From: Cepaea nemoralis
Taxonomy: Eukaryota > Mollusca > Gastropoda > Stylommatophora > Helicidae
Reading direction: 5' to 3'
DNA: 64,000 bases
NCBI GenBank assembly: GCA_014155875.1
Contig: JACEFZ010004196.1
Span: 1,146,001 to 1,210,000, forward strand
The notes under the pieces are model-generated. The model was given only the letters and a program-made list of their open reading frames with translations, was not told the DNA's origin and made no database searches. A program made the translations under genes and the position numbers. Positions 42,456 through 52,802 of the stretch are shown piece by piece. Positions within the stretch are counted from its first letter, which is position 1; every line of letters begins with the position of its first letter.

Positions 42456-43260
42456 TCGTACTATAAGGGGGCGGCATAAGCAGCGAAATCAAAATACAAT
42501 TTGAACCATTCCATAATTAAAAATCTTTACGGGGTGGCATTTTGAAAAGAAAAAACATTTAAGGGGCGGCATTTCGAAGACTTGCATCATACTGAGAAAA
42601 TCTACCGCACGGTCCTGAATACGTGTGCATTTATTTATTTATTGTCATGAGAGCTATAGTTACCCCACGGAGGTTCAATCCTGTCACTTCCAAATGACAA
42701 CAGCGCCTGGCTGCAGGAACACGTGTACTTCGACGCATGGCCTACCTAGCTAAATCAATGTGAAAATAAAATGCGGACTCGAAGATACGACAACCGGGCT
42801 GGCAGGCGAGCGCTCTGCGTCACCGCGACTGGGACGTCTAGAGTGCAATATTGATAATCTGAATTAAACGCGGCAGAGCAGGGCAATGATTACATGATTG
42901 TGATTCTGGGTGGGTGGGTAAGAGTACTACAGGAAGCAAAATTAAGTTCGCGTATTCCGCAACAAGCTGCCGATCACATCGACTTATTTATAAAGAGAGC
43001 TGCAATGTGGTTTGCGGGATAGTTTGGTAACTCAGATGGCGAATAAGATTTGAGTGTCGATGTCTTAGTTTATGTAGTTCTGACAAATACATCTATCTGT
43101 GCGCACATTTCATTTATTTTATTTAGGGTGCTCCCAGCGAGACGTAGCGATATCTTTCTGGCAATAAAGTGTGCAATTTGTTGTATGTATTAAAGTTTGT
43201 TTGTAGGTTTGTTATTTGACATATGTTGTCTTAATATAAATTGCTGAGATCTATTATTTT
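42456..43260. other. mostly unassigned; M2 fragment at 42645-42765
   Basis: A third, partial M2 copy (AGCTATAGTTACCCCAC, CTGGCTGCAGGAAC, CTTCGACGCATGGCC) and a solo end of the 20.26-kb MITE at about 43163-43186. No gene. Confidence 0.5.
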
Positions 43261-43261
43261 A

Positions 43262-43350
43262 TTAAAGTGCTGCCATGACTTAGTGGTTAGCGTGTTCACT
43301 CACCAAGACAATGGCCCTGGTTGAGTTCTCATCGGTCGCGTGATTTGCTA
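43262..43350 (+). mobile_element. tRNA-like SINE head (single copy seen)
   Basis: GCCATGACTTAGTGGTTAGC resembles an A box with flanks, and CTGGTTGAGTTCTC a decayed B box about 45 bases on. No partner copy was found here, so this is tentative. Confidence 0.35.
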
Positions 43351-43444
43351 CTCTCCGACCCGTGCGGTTCTGGAATTAAAACATCACTGTCTTTTTCTGA
43401 ACTTAAAAAACAAAGATTCACAGACAGAATAATATGACATCCAT

Positions 43445-43955
43445 TTCATTTCATTGGCACCTTGCCGTCTTGACAGACGATAGTTTGTGGTTCAAAAAGG
43501 CATAATAACTTTTACCCATGGCGGTAGCGAATGTGACTGATACGGCCACTTCGCGCTGTAAATGTTCGTTCACAGTGGGTGCATGTGAACACGTGGTCAT
43601 TTCCACCATCATGCACCATCTTACGTCTCACACGCTCGGTGTGTGCCTTATCTGCAATAATTTTCTCCTTTGTCTTTATTCCATTTCAGATGTTTGCCCT
43701 CCATGCAACACGTTCAGCGGTGACACTTGCTCCCAATGTGCATTATCAATGCCTGTATCAATCATGTCCCGCTTACACACATCTTTGTATCGTAGTAGAG
43801 GCCGACCCTGAGATCTCCTACCCGTCTGTAATTCACCAAAAAAGATATCCTTTGGTATTCTACCATCATCCATCCTCATAAGATGTCCTATCCATCTAAG
43901 TCTACGAAGGCTGAGCATGGAATAAACTGTCACACAACCTGATCTTTCCAATACT
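43445..43955 (-). pseudogene. LINE-3 C-terminal region with C2H2 zinc finger
   Basis: Minus strand. The upstream part reads LRRLRWIGHLMRMDDGRIPK, GELQTGRRSQGRP and RYKDVCKRDM, typical of the C-terminal region of one LINE group. After a frameshift a C2H2 finger follows (C-x2-C-x12-H-x4-H: CTHCERTFTARSGRISHIRY then RH) at about 43545-43600. The 3' end includes a TCGTCTGTCAAGACGG hairpin at about 43469-43485. The finger is probably nucleic-acid binding. Confidence 0.78.
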
Positions 43956-43974
43956 TCAGTATTTTATGACATAC

Positions 43975-44414
<440 letters not shown>

Positions 44415-46055
44415 AATATGCTAAGCAACAAGGTCGGAATCAACATTGAAGGCAATGACAATGTTACACATTTAGATTATCTTCATTTCATAATCAATAC
44501 TGAAGACATTGAAAATGTTACACATTTGGAATATCTTCAATTCATAATCAGCACTGAAGACATAGATAATGTTACACATTTGGAATATCTTCATTTCATA
44601 TTCAACACTGAAGACAATGACATTGTTACACATTTGGAATATCATCATTTCACAATCAACACTGAAGACATTGACAATGTTACACATTTGGAATATCATC
44701 ATTTCATAATCAACACTGAAGACATAGATAATGTTACACATTTGGAATATCATCATTTCATAATTAACACTGAAGGCATTGACAATGTTACACATTTGGA
44801 ATATCATTTCATAATCAACACTGAAGACATTGACAATGTTACAAATTTGGAATATCATCATTTCATAATCAACACTGAAGACATAGATAATGTTACACAT
44901 TTGGAATATCATCATTTCATAATTAACACTGAAGGCATTGACAATGTTACACATTTGGAATATCATTTCATAATCAACACTGAAGACATTGACAATGTTA
45001 CACATTTGGAATATCATCATTTCATAATCAACACTGAAGACATAGATAATGTTACACATTTGGAATATCATCATTTCATAATTAACACTGAAGGCATTGA
45101 CAATGTTACACATTTGGAATATCATTTCATAATCAACACTGAAGACATTGACAATGTTACACATTTAGAATATCATCATTTCATAATCAACACTGAAGAC
45201 ATAGATAATGTTACACATTTGGAATATCATCATTTCATAATTAACACTGAAGGCATTGACAATGTTACACATTTGGAATATCATTTCATAATCAACACTG
45301 AAGACATTGACAATGTTACAAATTTGGAATATCATCATTTCATAATCAACACTGAAGACATAGATAATGTTACACATTTGGAATATCATCATTTCATAAT
45401 TAACACTGAAGGCATTGACAATGTTACACATTTGGAATATCATTTCATAATCAACACTGAAGACATTGACAATGTTACACATTTGGAATATCATCATTTC
45501 ATAATCAACACTGAAGACATAGATAATGTTACACATTTGGAATATCATCATTTCATAATTAACACTGAAGGCATTGACAATGTTACACATTTGGAATATC
45601 ATTTCATAATCAACACTGAAGACATTGACAATGTTACACATTTGGAATATCATCATTTCATAATCAACACTGAAGACATAGATAATGTTACACATTTGGA
45701 ATATCATCATTTCATAATCAACACTGAAGACATTGACAATGTTACACATTTGGAATATCATCATTTCATAATCAACACTGAAGACATAGATAATGTTACA
45801 CATTTGGAATATCATCATTTCATAATCAACACTGAAGACAATGACAATGTTACATATTTGGAATATCATCATTTCATAATCAACACTGAAGACAATGACA
45901 ATGTTACATATTTGGAATATCATCATTTCATAATTAACAATGAAGACATAGATAATGTTACACATTTAGAATATCTTCAATTCATAATCAGCACTGAAGA
46001 CATAGATAATGTTACACATTTAGAATATCTTCATTTCATAATCAACACTGAAGGC
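44415..46055. repeat. hierarchical 54/51-bp array, open for 591 codons
   Basis: About 30 units of 54 bp, encoding NVTHLEYHHFIINTEDID on +, or 51 bp when one CAT is missing. Units are grouped 54+54+51 into a 159-bp higher-order repeat, six in a row, and three of these form a 477-bp block repeated twice (ACAAATTTGG at 44841 and 45318). The + frame is open from 44418 to 46193, and the minus strand is also open for 230 and 266 codons. Unit lengths divisible by three explain this, and the ORF ends in LINE-3 sequence, so I treat it as a satellite and not a gene. Confidence 0.9.
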
Positions 46056-46165
46056 GAGAAGTATAACTCTGTCCCTGGTCCCCACTATGGATTGCAGTTA
46101 TGCCTTTTTTTAAAGCACAATGTAACAAACTATCTTCTGTCAAGACGGCGAGGTGTTAGTATAGG
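46056..46165 (+). mobile_element. LINE-3 deletion derivative, short
   Basis: A piece of the LINE-3 5' leader (GTATAACTCTGTCCCTGGTC) joined to the LINE-3 3' end (AAGCACAATGTAACAAACTA, TCTGTCAAGACGGC). The coding region is absent. Confidence 0.6.
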
Positions 46166-46219
46166 AAAGCATTACATAATTTATGTTTGCTAGTTTATTA
46201 TCAATTGTTTTTATTGTGT

Positions 46220-46690
46220 TTACAATCATCATCATCAAGGGCCGTGTCGAATGGCGTGGGTGTTCACGACTCTCCACAGATCTCTGTCCTTGGTTTTCTG
46301 GATTAACTCTGTCGTTGATATTCATCCATGCCAACGTCGCAATCCATCCAGCATCATTTCTCGTGGTCTGCCTCTGCCTCTCTTCCCCTCGATCTTTCCA
46401 GTTGTCACGATGTTCTCCAGCGCCTCTCTTCTCATCACATGACCAAAAAAGAAGCTGTTTGTCTCTTTCTTATTGTTGTATATAATGTTCTAGTTTCGCC
46501 AGCCTCTTTAAGGAATTCGACGTTAGTTTGGCAGTCCAAGGTATTCGCAACATTCGTCTAAGGAGCCACATCTCTGTTGCTTCTAATCTCATCCTAATTT
46601 GTTCATTTATATTCCAAGATTCACATCCATACATCAAAACAGGTTCTATGTAGCACCTCAGCACTCTCTTACATTCAATGATAACGACTT
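46220..46690 (-). pseudogene. LINE-A-related C-terminal region
   Basis: Minus strand, a diverged relative of LINE-A: LRCYIEPVLMYGCESWNINE, MWLLRRMLRIPWTAKLTS, then a shifted frame with HVMRREALENIVTTGKIEG-like sequence. The 3' end is marked by GATGATGATGAT at 46225-46240 (complement). Inactive. Confidence 0.7.
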
Positions 46691-46920
46691 ATTGCATAAG
46701 ATATTCTTAATTTCACAATACCTGATTATAATTTACAATTACCTGAACTGAGAGATTATTGTTATAGACTCAAAGAATTTAGTAATTCTGTAATATTTAG
46801 AGTATATTTCAAGTAATTATTGTTTTGCTTTGTGTATAGTAGGCCATACTGAAGGCAACTTAAAAAAAAAAAAAAAACAAGAAATATTTTCTGTTCCTTA
46901 AGCTGATGGAGGGGCGGGGA
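46691..46920. other. no gene seen
   Basis: Unassigned AT-rich spacer with a poly-A run at 46861-46877. Confidence 0.5.
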
Positions 46921-46924
46921 TAAG

Positions 46925-48140
46925 AAAATCTCAGGTCGTTCTCTATTGTGTCAGGTGTCTGGTTTAACCCTCTATTGTGTCAGGTGTCTGGTTTAACCCA
47001 CTATTGTGTCAGGTGTCTGGTTTAACCCTCTATTGTGTCAGATGGCTGGTTTAACACTATTGTGTCAGGTTTTGTTTAACCTCTATTGTCTCAGGTGTCT
47101 TCTTTAACCCTCTATTGTGTCAGGTGTCTAGTTTAACCCTCTATTGTGTCAGGTCTAGTTTAACCCTCTATTGTGTCAGGTATCTGGTTTGCCCCTCTAT
47201 TGTTTCAGGTGTCTTATTTAACCCTCTATTGTGTCAGGTGTCTGGTTTAACCCTCTATTGTATCAGGTGTCTTATTTAACCCTCTATTGTATTAGGTGTC
47301 TTGTTTAACCCTATATTGTGTCAGGTGTCTTGTTTAACCCTCTATTGTGTCAGGTGTCTTGTTTAACCCTCTACTGTGTCAGGTGTCTTATTTAACCCTC
47401 TATTGTATCAGGTCTTGTTTAACCCTCTATTATGTCAGGTGTCTGGTTTAACCCTCTATTATTTCGGGTCTTGTTTAACAATCCAATGTGTCAGGTGTCT
47501 GGTTTAACCCTCTATTGTGTCAGGTGTCTGGTTTAACCCTTTATTGTGTCAGGTCTTGTTTAACCCTCTATTGTGTCAGGTGCCTGGTTTAACCCCCTAT
47601 TGTGTCAGGTGTCTGGTTTAACTCTCTAATGTGTCAGGTGTCTGGTTTAACCATCTACTGTGTCACGTGTCTTATTTAACCCTCTATTGTGTCAGGTGTC
47701 TGGTTTAACCCTCTATTGTGTCAGGTGTCTGGTGTAACCCTCTACTGTGTCAGGTGTCCTATTTAACCCTCTGTTGTGTAAGGTGCCTGGTTTAACCCTC
47801 TATTGTGTCAGGTGTCCTGGTTTAACCCTCTTTTGTGTCAGGTGTCTGGTTTAACCCCCTATTGTGTCAGGTGTCTGGTTTAACCCTCTATTGTTCAGGT
47901 ATTTGGTTTAAACCATATATTGTGTCAGGTCTTGTATAACCCTCTATTGTGTCAGGTCTTGTTTAACCCTCTATTTTATCAGGTATCTGGTTAACCCTCC
48001 ATTGTGTAAGGTGCCTGGTTTAACCCTCTATTGTGTCAGGTGTCTGGTTTAACCCTCTATTGTGTCAGGTGCCTGGTGCACTCTATTGTGTCAGGTCTCT
48101 TGTTTAACCATCTTTTGTGTCAGGTGTCTTGTTTAACCAT
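46925..48140. repeat. minisatellite, 29-bp unit
   Basis: About 40 units of GGTTTAACCCTCTATTGTGT plus CAGGTGTCT with many point variants and a recurrent 6-bp shorter form (GGTCTTGTTTAAC). It is the longest simple array in the window after the CA-rich satellite and the 44.4-kb array. The TTTAACCC core is not the metazoan telomere repeat. Confidence 0.95.
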
Positions 48141-48510
48141 GGAGATTTCTTATCATTGAAAATTATCTCTGTTGATATAAATCCATTTATACATACATTT
48201 TCCTAGCATTTTAAAATCGACCCTTTTAAGACTTTAACATCAAGATATTTAAATAAAGGCATACAGGGATATTTGGTTTTATTTCACTAACGCAATATGA
48301 TCCGAACCATTCAACTTTTCATCTCGTTATATATTATGTGAATTAAAAGAAAAAAATTCACAGATATTAAAATGCACTCAAAAAAGCATGGGAAACAAGT
48401 AAGTGGACACACTGGACAGAATAAGTGAACTACAGACACAAACACGATAACGACAGTGAATAAAAAGAAGAAAATGAGTAGGAGGAAGGAGGTGACGAAG
48501 TAAAAAAAAG
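48141..48510. other. no gene seen
   Basis: Unassigned AT-rich sequence upstream of the purine tract. Confidence 0.5.
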
Positions 48511-48650
48511 AAAAAAAAGAAGAAGAAGAAGAAGAAGAAGAAGAAGAAGAAGAAGAAGAAGAAGAAGAAGAAATGAAAGATGAGGGGAGGGGGAGGAGGA
48601 GGAAGTAGGGGACCAAGGGGGGGGGGGGGGAGAAGAAGCATAAGAAGGTG
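48500..48650. repeat. (GAA)n and G-rich purine tract
   Basis: (GAA)n at about 48517-48573, followed by GGGAGGAGGAGG and a run of about 13 G at 48618-48630. The Ser/Phe-rich frames on the complement are compositional. Confidence 0.93.
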
Positions 48651-48870
48651 GATGGTGACGATGACGATAGTGAAAATATTAATAACAATAATAAAACTAA
48701 TAATAAAACTAATAATAAAACTCCCAACAACTGTAACCACTATGGAATTATCTTTAAGCTAACCCGATGACCTCGCTAATTTCCCAACCTTTATTTGCAC
48801 AATCAGGCAGGTATTTTCACATCCAGGTGACCACAGTTTGCTGAGAGAAGTCCGCGTCTTGTCTGAAGCC

Positions 48871-49217
48871 ATGTCTAGGTGGAAAAGTTGCATATTTTTT
48901 ACTGTTCTGGCTTTACAAATCGCACTGCTGTTTGTTTTCGATATTCTGAAAGACAGAACAGCATTTTCTATATACCGGAAAAACATTTGGATGTTACATT
49001 CCGAGAATGCCCAGCGAAATTCTACAAACTGCGGTTCAACATTCTGGGACATGATTGTATGGAGCGCTGCTGCCGAAGATGTGTTCTCGAATGATACAAA
49101 TAAAGATCGTGACACTCGGCAACATAGGGAGCTAGTCCGTAGGTATGAAACTGAATTATCTAGTATTAACAGAGGGACAACACAGCAGCAAAGAACAACC
49201 ACAAAGGCAGCAAATGC
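48871..49217 (+). CDS. candidate first coding exon of a type II membrane protein
   Basis: ATG at 48871 (GCCATGT) opens 115 codons plus two bases, ending at a strong donor GTGAGT (49218). The unspliced frame would stop five bases later. The protein begins MSRWK followed by a hydrophobic segment at residues 7-26, a signal anchor placing the rest in the Golgi/ER lumen. N-glycosylation sequons lie at N50 and N74. A hydrophilic stem-like region follows. The plan is that of Golgi glycosyltransferases or sulfotransferases, but the catalytic domain is not seen and I do not recognise the family. It is not repetitive and matches no TE here, which favours a host gene. Confidence 0.55.
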
Positions 49218-49480
49218 GTGAGTAGTTTTTCTTCTTCTCTTAACCACTGAACAACAGTATTTAGGCCGATTCAGGTAGTTGGGCCTTTCATCATCGTTAT
49301 CATCATCATCGCCGTCATCACAATCATCATCAGCATCATCATCATTATGATTCTCACCACCACCGACGTCGTTCTCATCATAATCATTATCGAATATGTA
49401 TGCCTTTGGCTGGTCGCGAAACTTCTTGATCATTCCATTGCATAACTATATGTCTTTGACTATCTATTTTAGTGTTATCT
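49218..49480. other. probable intron start; (ATC)n stretch
   Basis: Pyrimidine-rich after the donor, then (CAT/ATC)n-rich sequence at about 49288-49395. No exon seen. Confidence 0.5.
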
Positions 49481-49484
49481 TTAG

Positions 49485-49800
49485 TAGCAGTTCAGATCAG
49501 GCTCTAAGCCTTTGTCGGCAACTGATCTAGGATGGAAGCTCCAACAGATGGACATTTAGAACATGGCTTTGCTGATCCGACAGCTTCTGCAGCTGTCTTG
49601 TTCCAGATGTATTGGTGCTGCTACCTTTCCTCTGGAGTAAACTAGGCAGGCCGAGAGAGGAACCATGCTTGCATGCGTAACACATGGTCTCTACAATTAA
49701 GCTCTGGCTTTGTGCTATGGAAATGTCATTATGCCCTTTCTGTTTTTGAAGCACAATGTAACAAATTATCGTCTGTCAAGACGGCAAGGTGCCTTTACCG
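49485..49800 (+). mobile_element. LINE-3 deletion derivative: 5' leader joined to 3' end
   Basis: Bases 49488-49725 match the LINE-3 leader at 50650-50880 (TCTAAGCCTTTGTCGGCAAC, GCTTTGCTGATCCGACAGCT, TGGCTTTGTGCTATGG). They are joined directly to the LINE-3 3' end (AAGCACAATGTAACAAATTA, CGTCTGTCAAGACGGC, AAGGTGCC) at 49749-49795. The whole coding region is missing, so this is a SINE-sized, non-autonomous form. Confidence 0.8.
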
Positions 49801-49974
49801 CTTTCTTTAATTCCTTGTATATCTGCATGGATAGATATGTACATGACATTTTCATAAATGTTATCCTCACTCTGCTCTATCTCTATCCCCCAGTATTTGC
49901 TCTCAGCTGTTCTCTTTGCTGGTTTCTTTAAATTTTAGGAAGTGACGAAGTAATTGGGATTTTCGCTTTTTGAT

Positions 49975-50330
49975 TACTTTAACAAAGATAGACATGCAAC
50001 TAACAAGCGCAAAATCATAACAACAGAGATGAGATGTCTTAGAAGACCTACCGGAGTAACTGTGGGAGATAGAATTAGGACGGAGGAATTAGAAGAATAC
50101 TACGTCTGCAACCAGTCGTGCAACTCATCGACGAACAAAATATTAAATGGTGTGGCCAGCTCACAAGATTACGTTGGTACCATCTACCACAAAGAGCCAG
50201 ATTGAAGAAATAAAATGGATACAGCGCAAAGGGAAGACCACGTAAAAGATGGACTGGCCTCAGAGAAATGAAGACGAGCTTATCAAGCGCTTTGGAAAGA
50301 GCGCACAGGAGATCAGTAATCTCTCCCCCC
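49975..50330 (+). pseudogene. LINE C-terminal fragment of another family
   Basis: Encodes TTEMRCLRRPTGVTVGDRIR, then in a shifted frame IKWCGQLTRLRWYHLPQRA and KGRPRKRWTGLREMKTSL, a LINE C-terminal pattern differing from LINE-A, -E and -H. Poly-C follows at about 50323-50340. Confidence 0.65.
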
Positions 50331-50449
50331 CCCCCTCCCCCTAAAAAATCTTCACTGAAGTAAATGGAGAAAGAGAAGAAGAAGAGGAAGAAGGGGGAAT
50401 AGAAGAAGATTACTTTAATTAGTCTACTTTTGTGTGCTATTTAAGTCAG

Positions 50450-51482
50450 GTCTTAGTCAGATATGACTGAGCTACCGTAGTGACAGCAGACGGTACCACC
50501 TGCCATCTGTTAGCGCCGAATGTTGGGCGGCGCTTACCAAACCCGACACCCACATTGCGCCAACGGCTTACGGGCGGAAGAGCTCAATTGGGAGGATACA
50601 AGCCTTATCATAGTGCGAGGAAATGCAACCTAAAGACTAAATGTCATGGCAGGGCAGACCAGGCCCTAAGCCTTGGTTGGCAGCTTGTCTAGGATCGAAG
50701 CTCCGACAGGCGGACAGTTAGAGTATTGTTTTGCTGATCCGGCAGCTTCTGCAGCTTGCCTTGTTCCAGGTGTATTGCTGTTATCTTTCCTCTTGAGTGA
50801 ACTGGACAGGCCGAGAGAGGGATCACGCTGCATGGTCAACACATGGTCTCAATATTTTAGCCCAGGCTTTGTGCTATGGAGAGGTATAACTCCATCCCTG
50901 GTCTTAACCAGTCTCGGAATCAAAGCGAGAGGAAGCAGTTACGGGTTGTAAGTCCTTGTCAATTGGCGTAGACATGGGGCGCCACGGGTTGCCTCTGACG
51001 GTGGGAGACACCAACAGGTGTCACTGATCAGCTACCGCCTGCCTCAAGCTGGGCAGCCCCCGGTCAATTGGGTGCTGATCCGCCACAGCCTGCCTGCTTC
51101 AGTGAATGCTTGGAGATAGGCTGAATCGCAGGCTGTAAAACCAATGCGCCAGTTATTACTAAAAAGACAAATAGAAACCCCAAGCTACGGCTTGCAGACT
51201 GGAAAGTAAGAACTATGTGTCCAGGACTTTCTAATGACCTAACGAATATTGACGATGTGAGAAAAACGGCTGTGATTGATGCCGAACTCAATCGTCTTAA
51301 CATTGATATTGCTGGCCTGCAGGAGACTCGCCTCGCTGAGGAAGGGTCACTCAGGGAAAACAATTACACCTTGGAAGGGTAGAGAGCAGGCAGAAAAAAA
51401 GGCAACATGGTGTGGGCTTTGCAGTGAAGAATTCGTTACTGGGAATGATTGAAATTCCAGCTGGAGGTAATGAAAGACTATT
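50450..51482 (+). pseudogene. LINE-3 leader and endonuclease start, segment 1
   Basis: The leader runs to about 51100 and the APE-type endonuclease begins at about 51130: LADWKVRTM, then AELNRLNIDIAGLQETRLAE with the catalytic E of QETR, and NNYTLEG. A stop and small indels follow near 51380, then GFAVKNSLLGMIEIPAGG and NERL up to 51482, where LINE-2 is inserted. The gene resumes at 55346 and again at 55952. The 5' boundary is approximate. Confidence 0.75.
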
Positions 51483-51719
51483 TCCGGTTTCAAGATGGCG
51501 ACGGACGGTCGTGTGGTTTTGTGTTCGTTAACTTTTTCGCGTAGGGGATGGATTTATTCATCTCTTGCGTGTAATTGGTGTGCCAGGATGTAAAACCAGG
51601 AGTTTCTACTCAAGATCTGCGCGGGTGCTACGGAGTTCGTGCATCGAGCGAAGCCATCCTTGAGTGAATTTTCAGCAGCGTGTGTGGTTCTCAGCAGTCT
51701 GTGTTTACGTTTTTTCAAC

Positions 51720-52802
51720 ATGGCGGAACAACGTGTGTTCTCCGAGCGGTCAGCAGTCAACATAACGAAGCGGCGTGGTAGCCGCGCAGGGAGAAAGAAG
51801 CAAGGTAAGCGCGGTGGTTTGAGACGTTTTAGACTCAAGTGTCACCGTCTAGGACTCAGGAACATCCGTATTCTATATTGGAACTGTGCCAGTGTAAAAC
51901 AACGGGGCTCTATTTTAGAAACCCTAGTTTACAGGAACGACATTGTAGCACTCCAGGAGACGAGACTGGGCGATCAGCTACTCCGAATTGCCGGCTTCAA
52001 ATGTTTCTACAACAGACGACATCTGGGAACGGCGATTCTCGTTCGCGACAGCATGGTGGCGTCAGAGCTAGACATGTCCAGTTGGGACAGTGACGATATA
52101 CAAATACAGGCGTTGAGAGTTCATTCCAGTATACCATTCGTGTTGGTTAATGTTTATGCCCGCAATGCGAGTGTGGACGCCCAGAAGTGGCAGTGCTTAA
52201 GTGGCATATTAGGCCACGAGAGAAATGTTATTTTCTGTGGTGACTTCAACGCTAAAGGCAGATCATGGGGAAACACTTCCTCCAATACACAAGGGGAGGA
52301 GCTCGAGACTGCACTGGAAACCATCGACCTGGTTTGTATCAACAGTGGCTGTGTCACCAGGACAGCAAGCCGTCCAGGCGATGAGGACAGTGCTATTGAT
52401 CTGGCGCTAGTTTCACCTTCACTCACTACAGTGTGTAGATGGGGTGTCCTAGGACACCATGGCAGCGACCACCACCCTTGCAGCATATTGGTGGAGAAAG
52501 GCAGAACCAGGCAGCACAAGCTAAAGGTAAAGACGTTCCAGTATGACAGTACAGGGCAAGATGTGGTGAGTAAAATAAGACGTGACAAGCGCAGAACGTT
52601 TCAGGGCAGGAAAAAAAGCTGGGAGCAGCCACCGTGGTGGAGTTTCGAGGTGGAGAAGGCTTGGGTGGATAAGCGTAGTGCTGTAAGGAGATGGCAAAAT
52701 GCCAAGAAGAACAGAGCTGGTCATCCTAGTCCCTGCTTGCACTTAGAAAGAGAGATGCACACAAAAGTAAGCTATTTCAAAAAAACTGGTCAAGGTGGTT
52801 AA
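51720..52802 (+). CDS. LINE-2 endonuclease part of the polyprotein
   Basis: The start at 51720 has a good context (CAACATGG). 360 codons. A basic N-terminus (residues 17-36) precedes the APE endonuclease: N55 (YWNCASV), E80 (LQETRLG), Y146 (VNVYARN), D175 and N177 (CGDFNAKG), D227 (AIDLAL) and D250-H251 (GSDHHP), all expected catalytic positions. It nicks chromosomal DNA for target-primed reverse transcription. The frame ends at 52800 because the A run 52779-52785 has seven A; six would fuse it to the next ORF without a break. Confidence 0.9.
   Translation: MAEQRVFSERSAVNITKRRGSRAGRKKQGKRGGLRRFRLKCHRLGLRNIRILYWNCASVKQRGSILETLVYRNDIVALQETRLGDQLLRIAGFKCFYNRRHLGTAILVRDSMVASELDMSSWDSDDIQIQALRVHSSIPFVLVNVYARNASVDAQKWQCLSGILGHERNVIFCGDFNAKGRSWGNTSSNTQGEELETALETIDLVCINSGCVTRTASRPGDEDSAIDLALVSPSLTTVCRWGVLGHHGSDHHPCSILVEKGRTRQHKLKVKTFQYDSTGQDVVSKIRRDKRRTFQGRKKSWEQPPWWSFEVEKAWVDKRSAVRRWQNAKKNRAGHPSPCLHLEREMHTKVSYFKKTGQGG

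Noticed and set aside
44418..46193. 591-codon gene
   Set aside because: All but the last part is a 54/51-bp satellite, the complement is also open, and the 3' end runs into LINE-3 sequence. Kept as a repeat and flagged in findings.
46925..48140. Telomere-like repeat (TTTAACCCTCTA)
   Set aside because: The unit is 29 bp and does not match the animal TTAGGG repeat; it is an internal minisatellite.
48311..48740. Ser-rich and Phe-rich minus-strand frames
   Set aside because: They read through a (GAA)n and G-rich purine tract.
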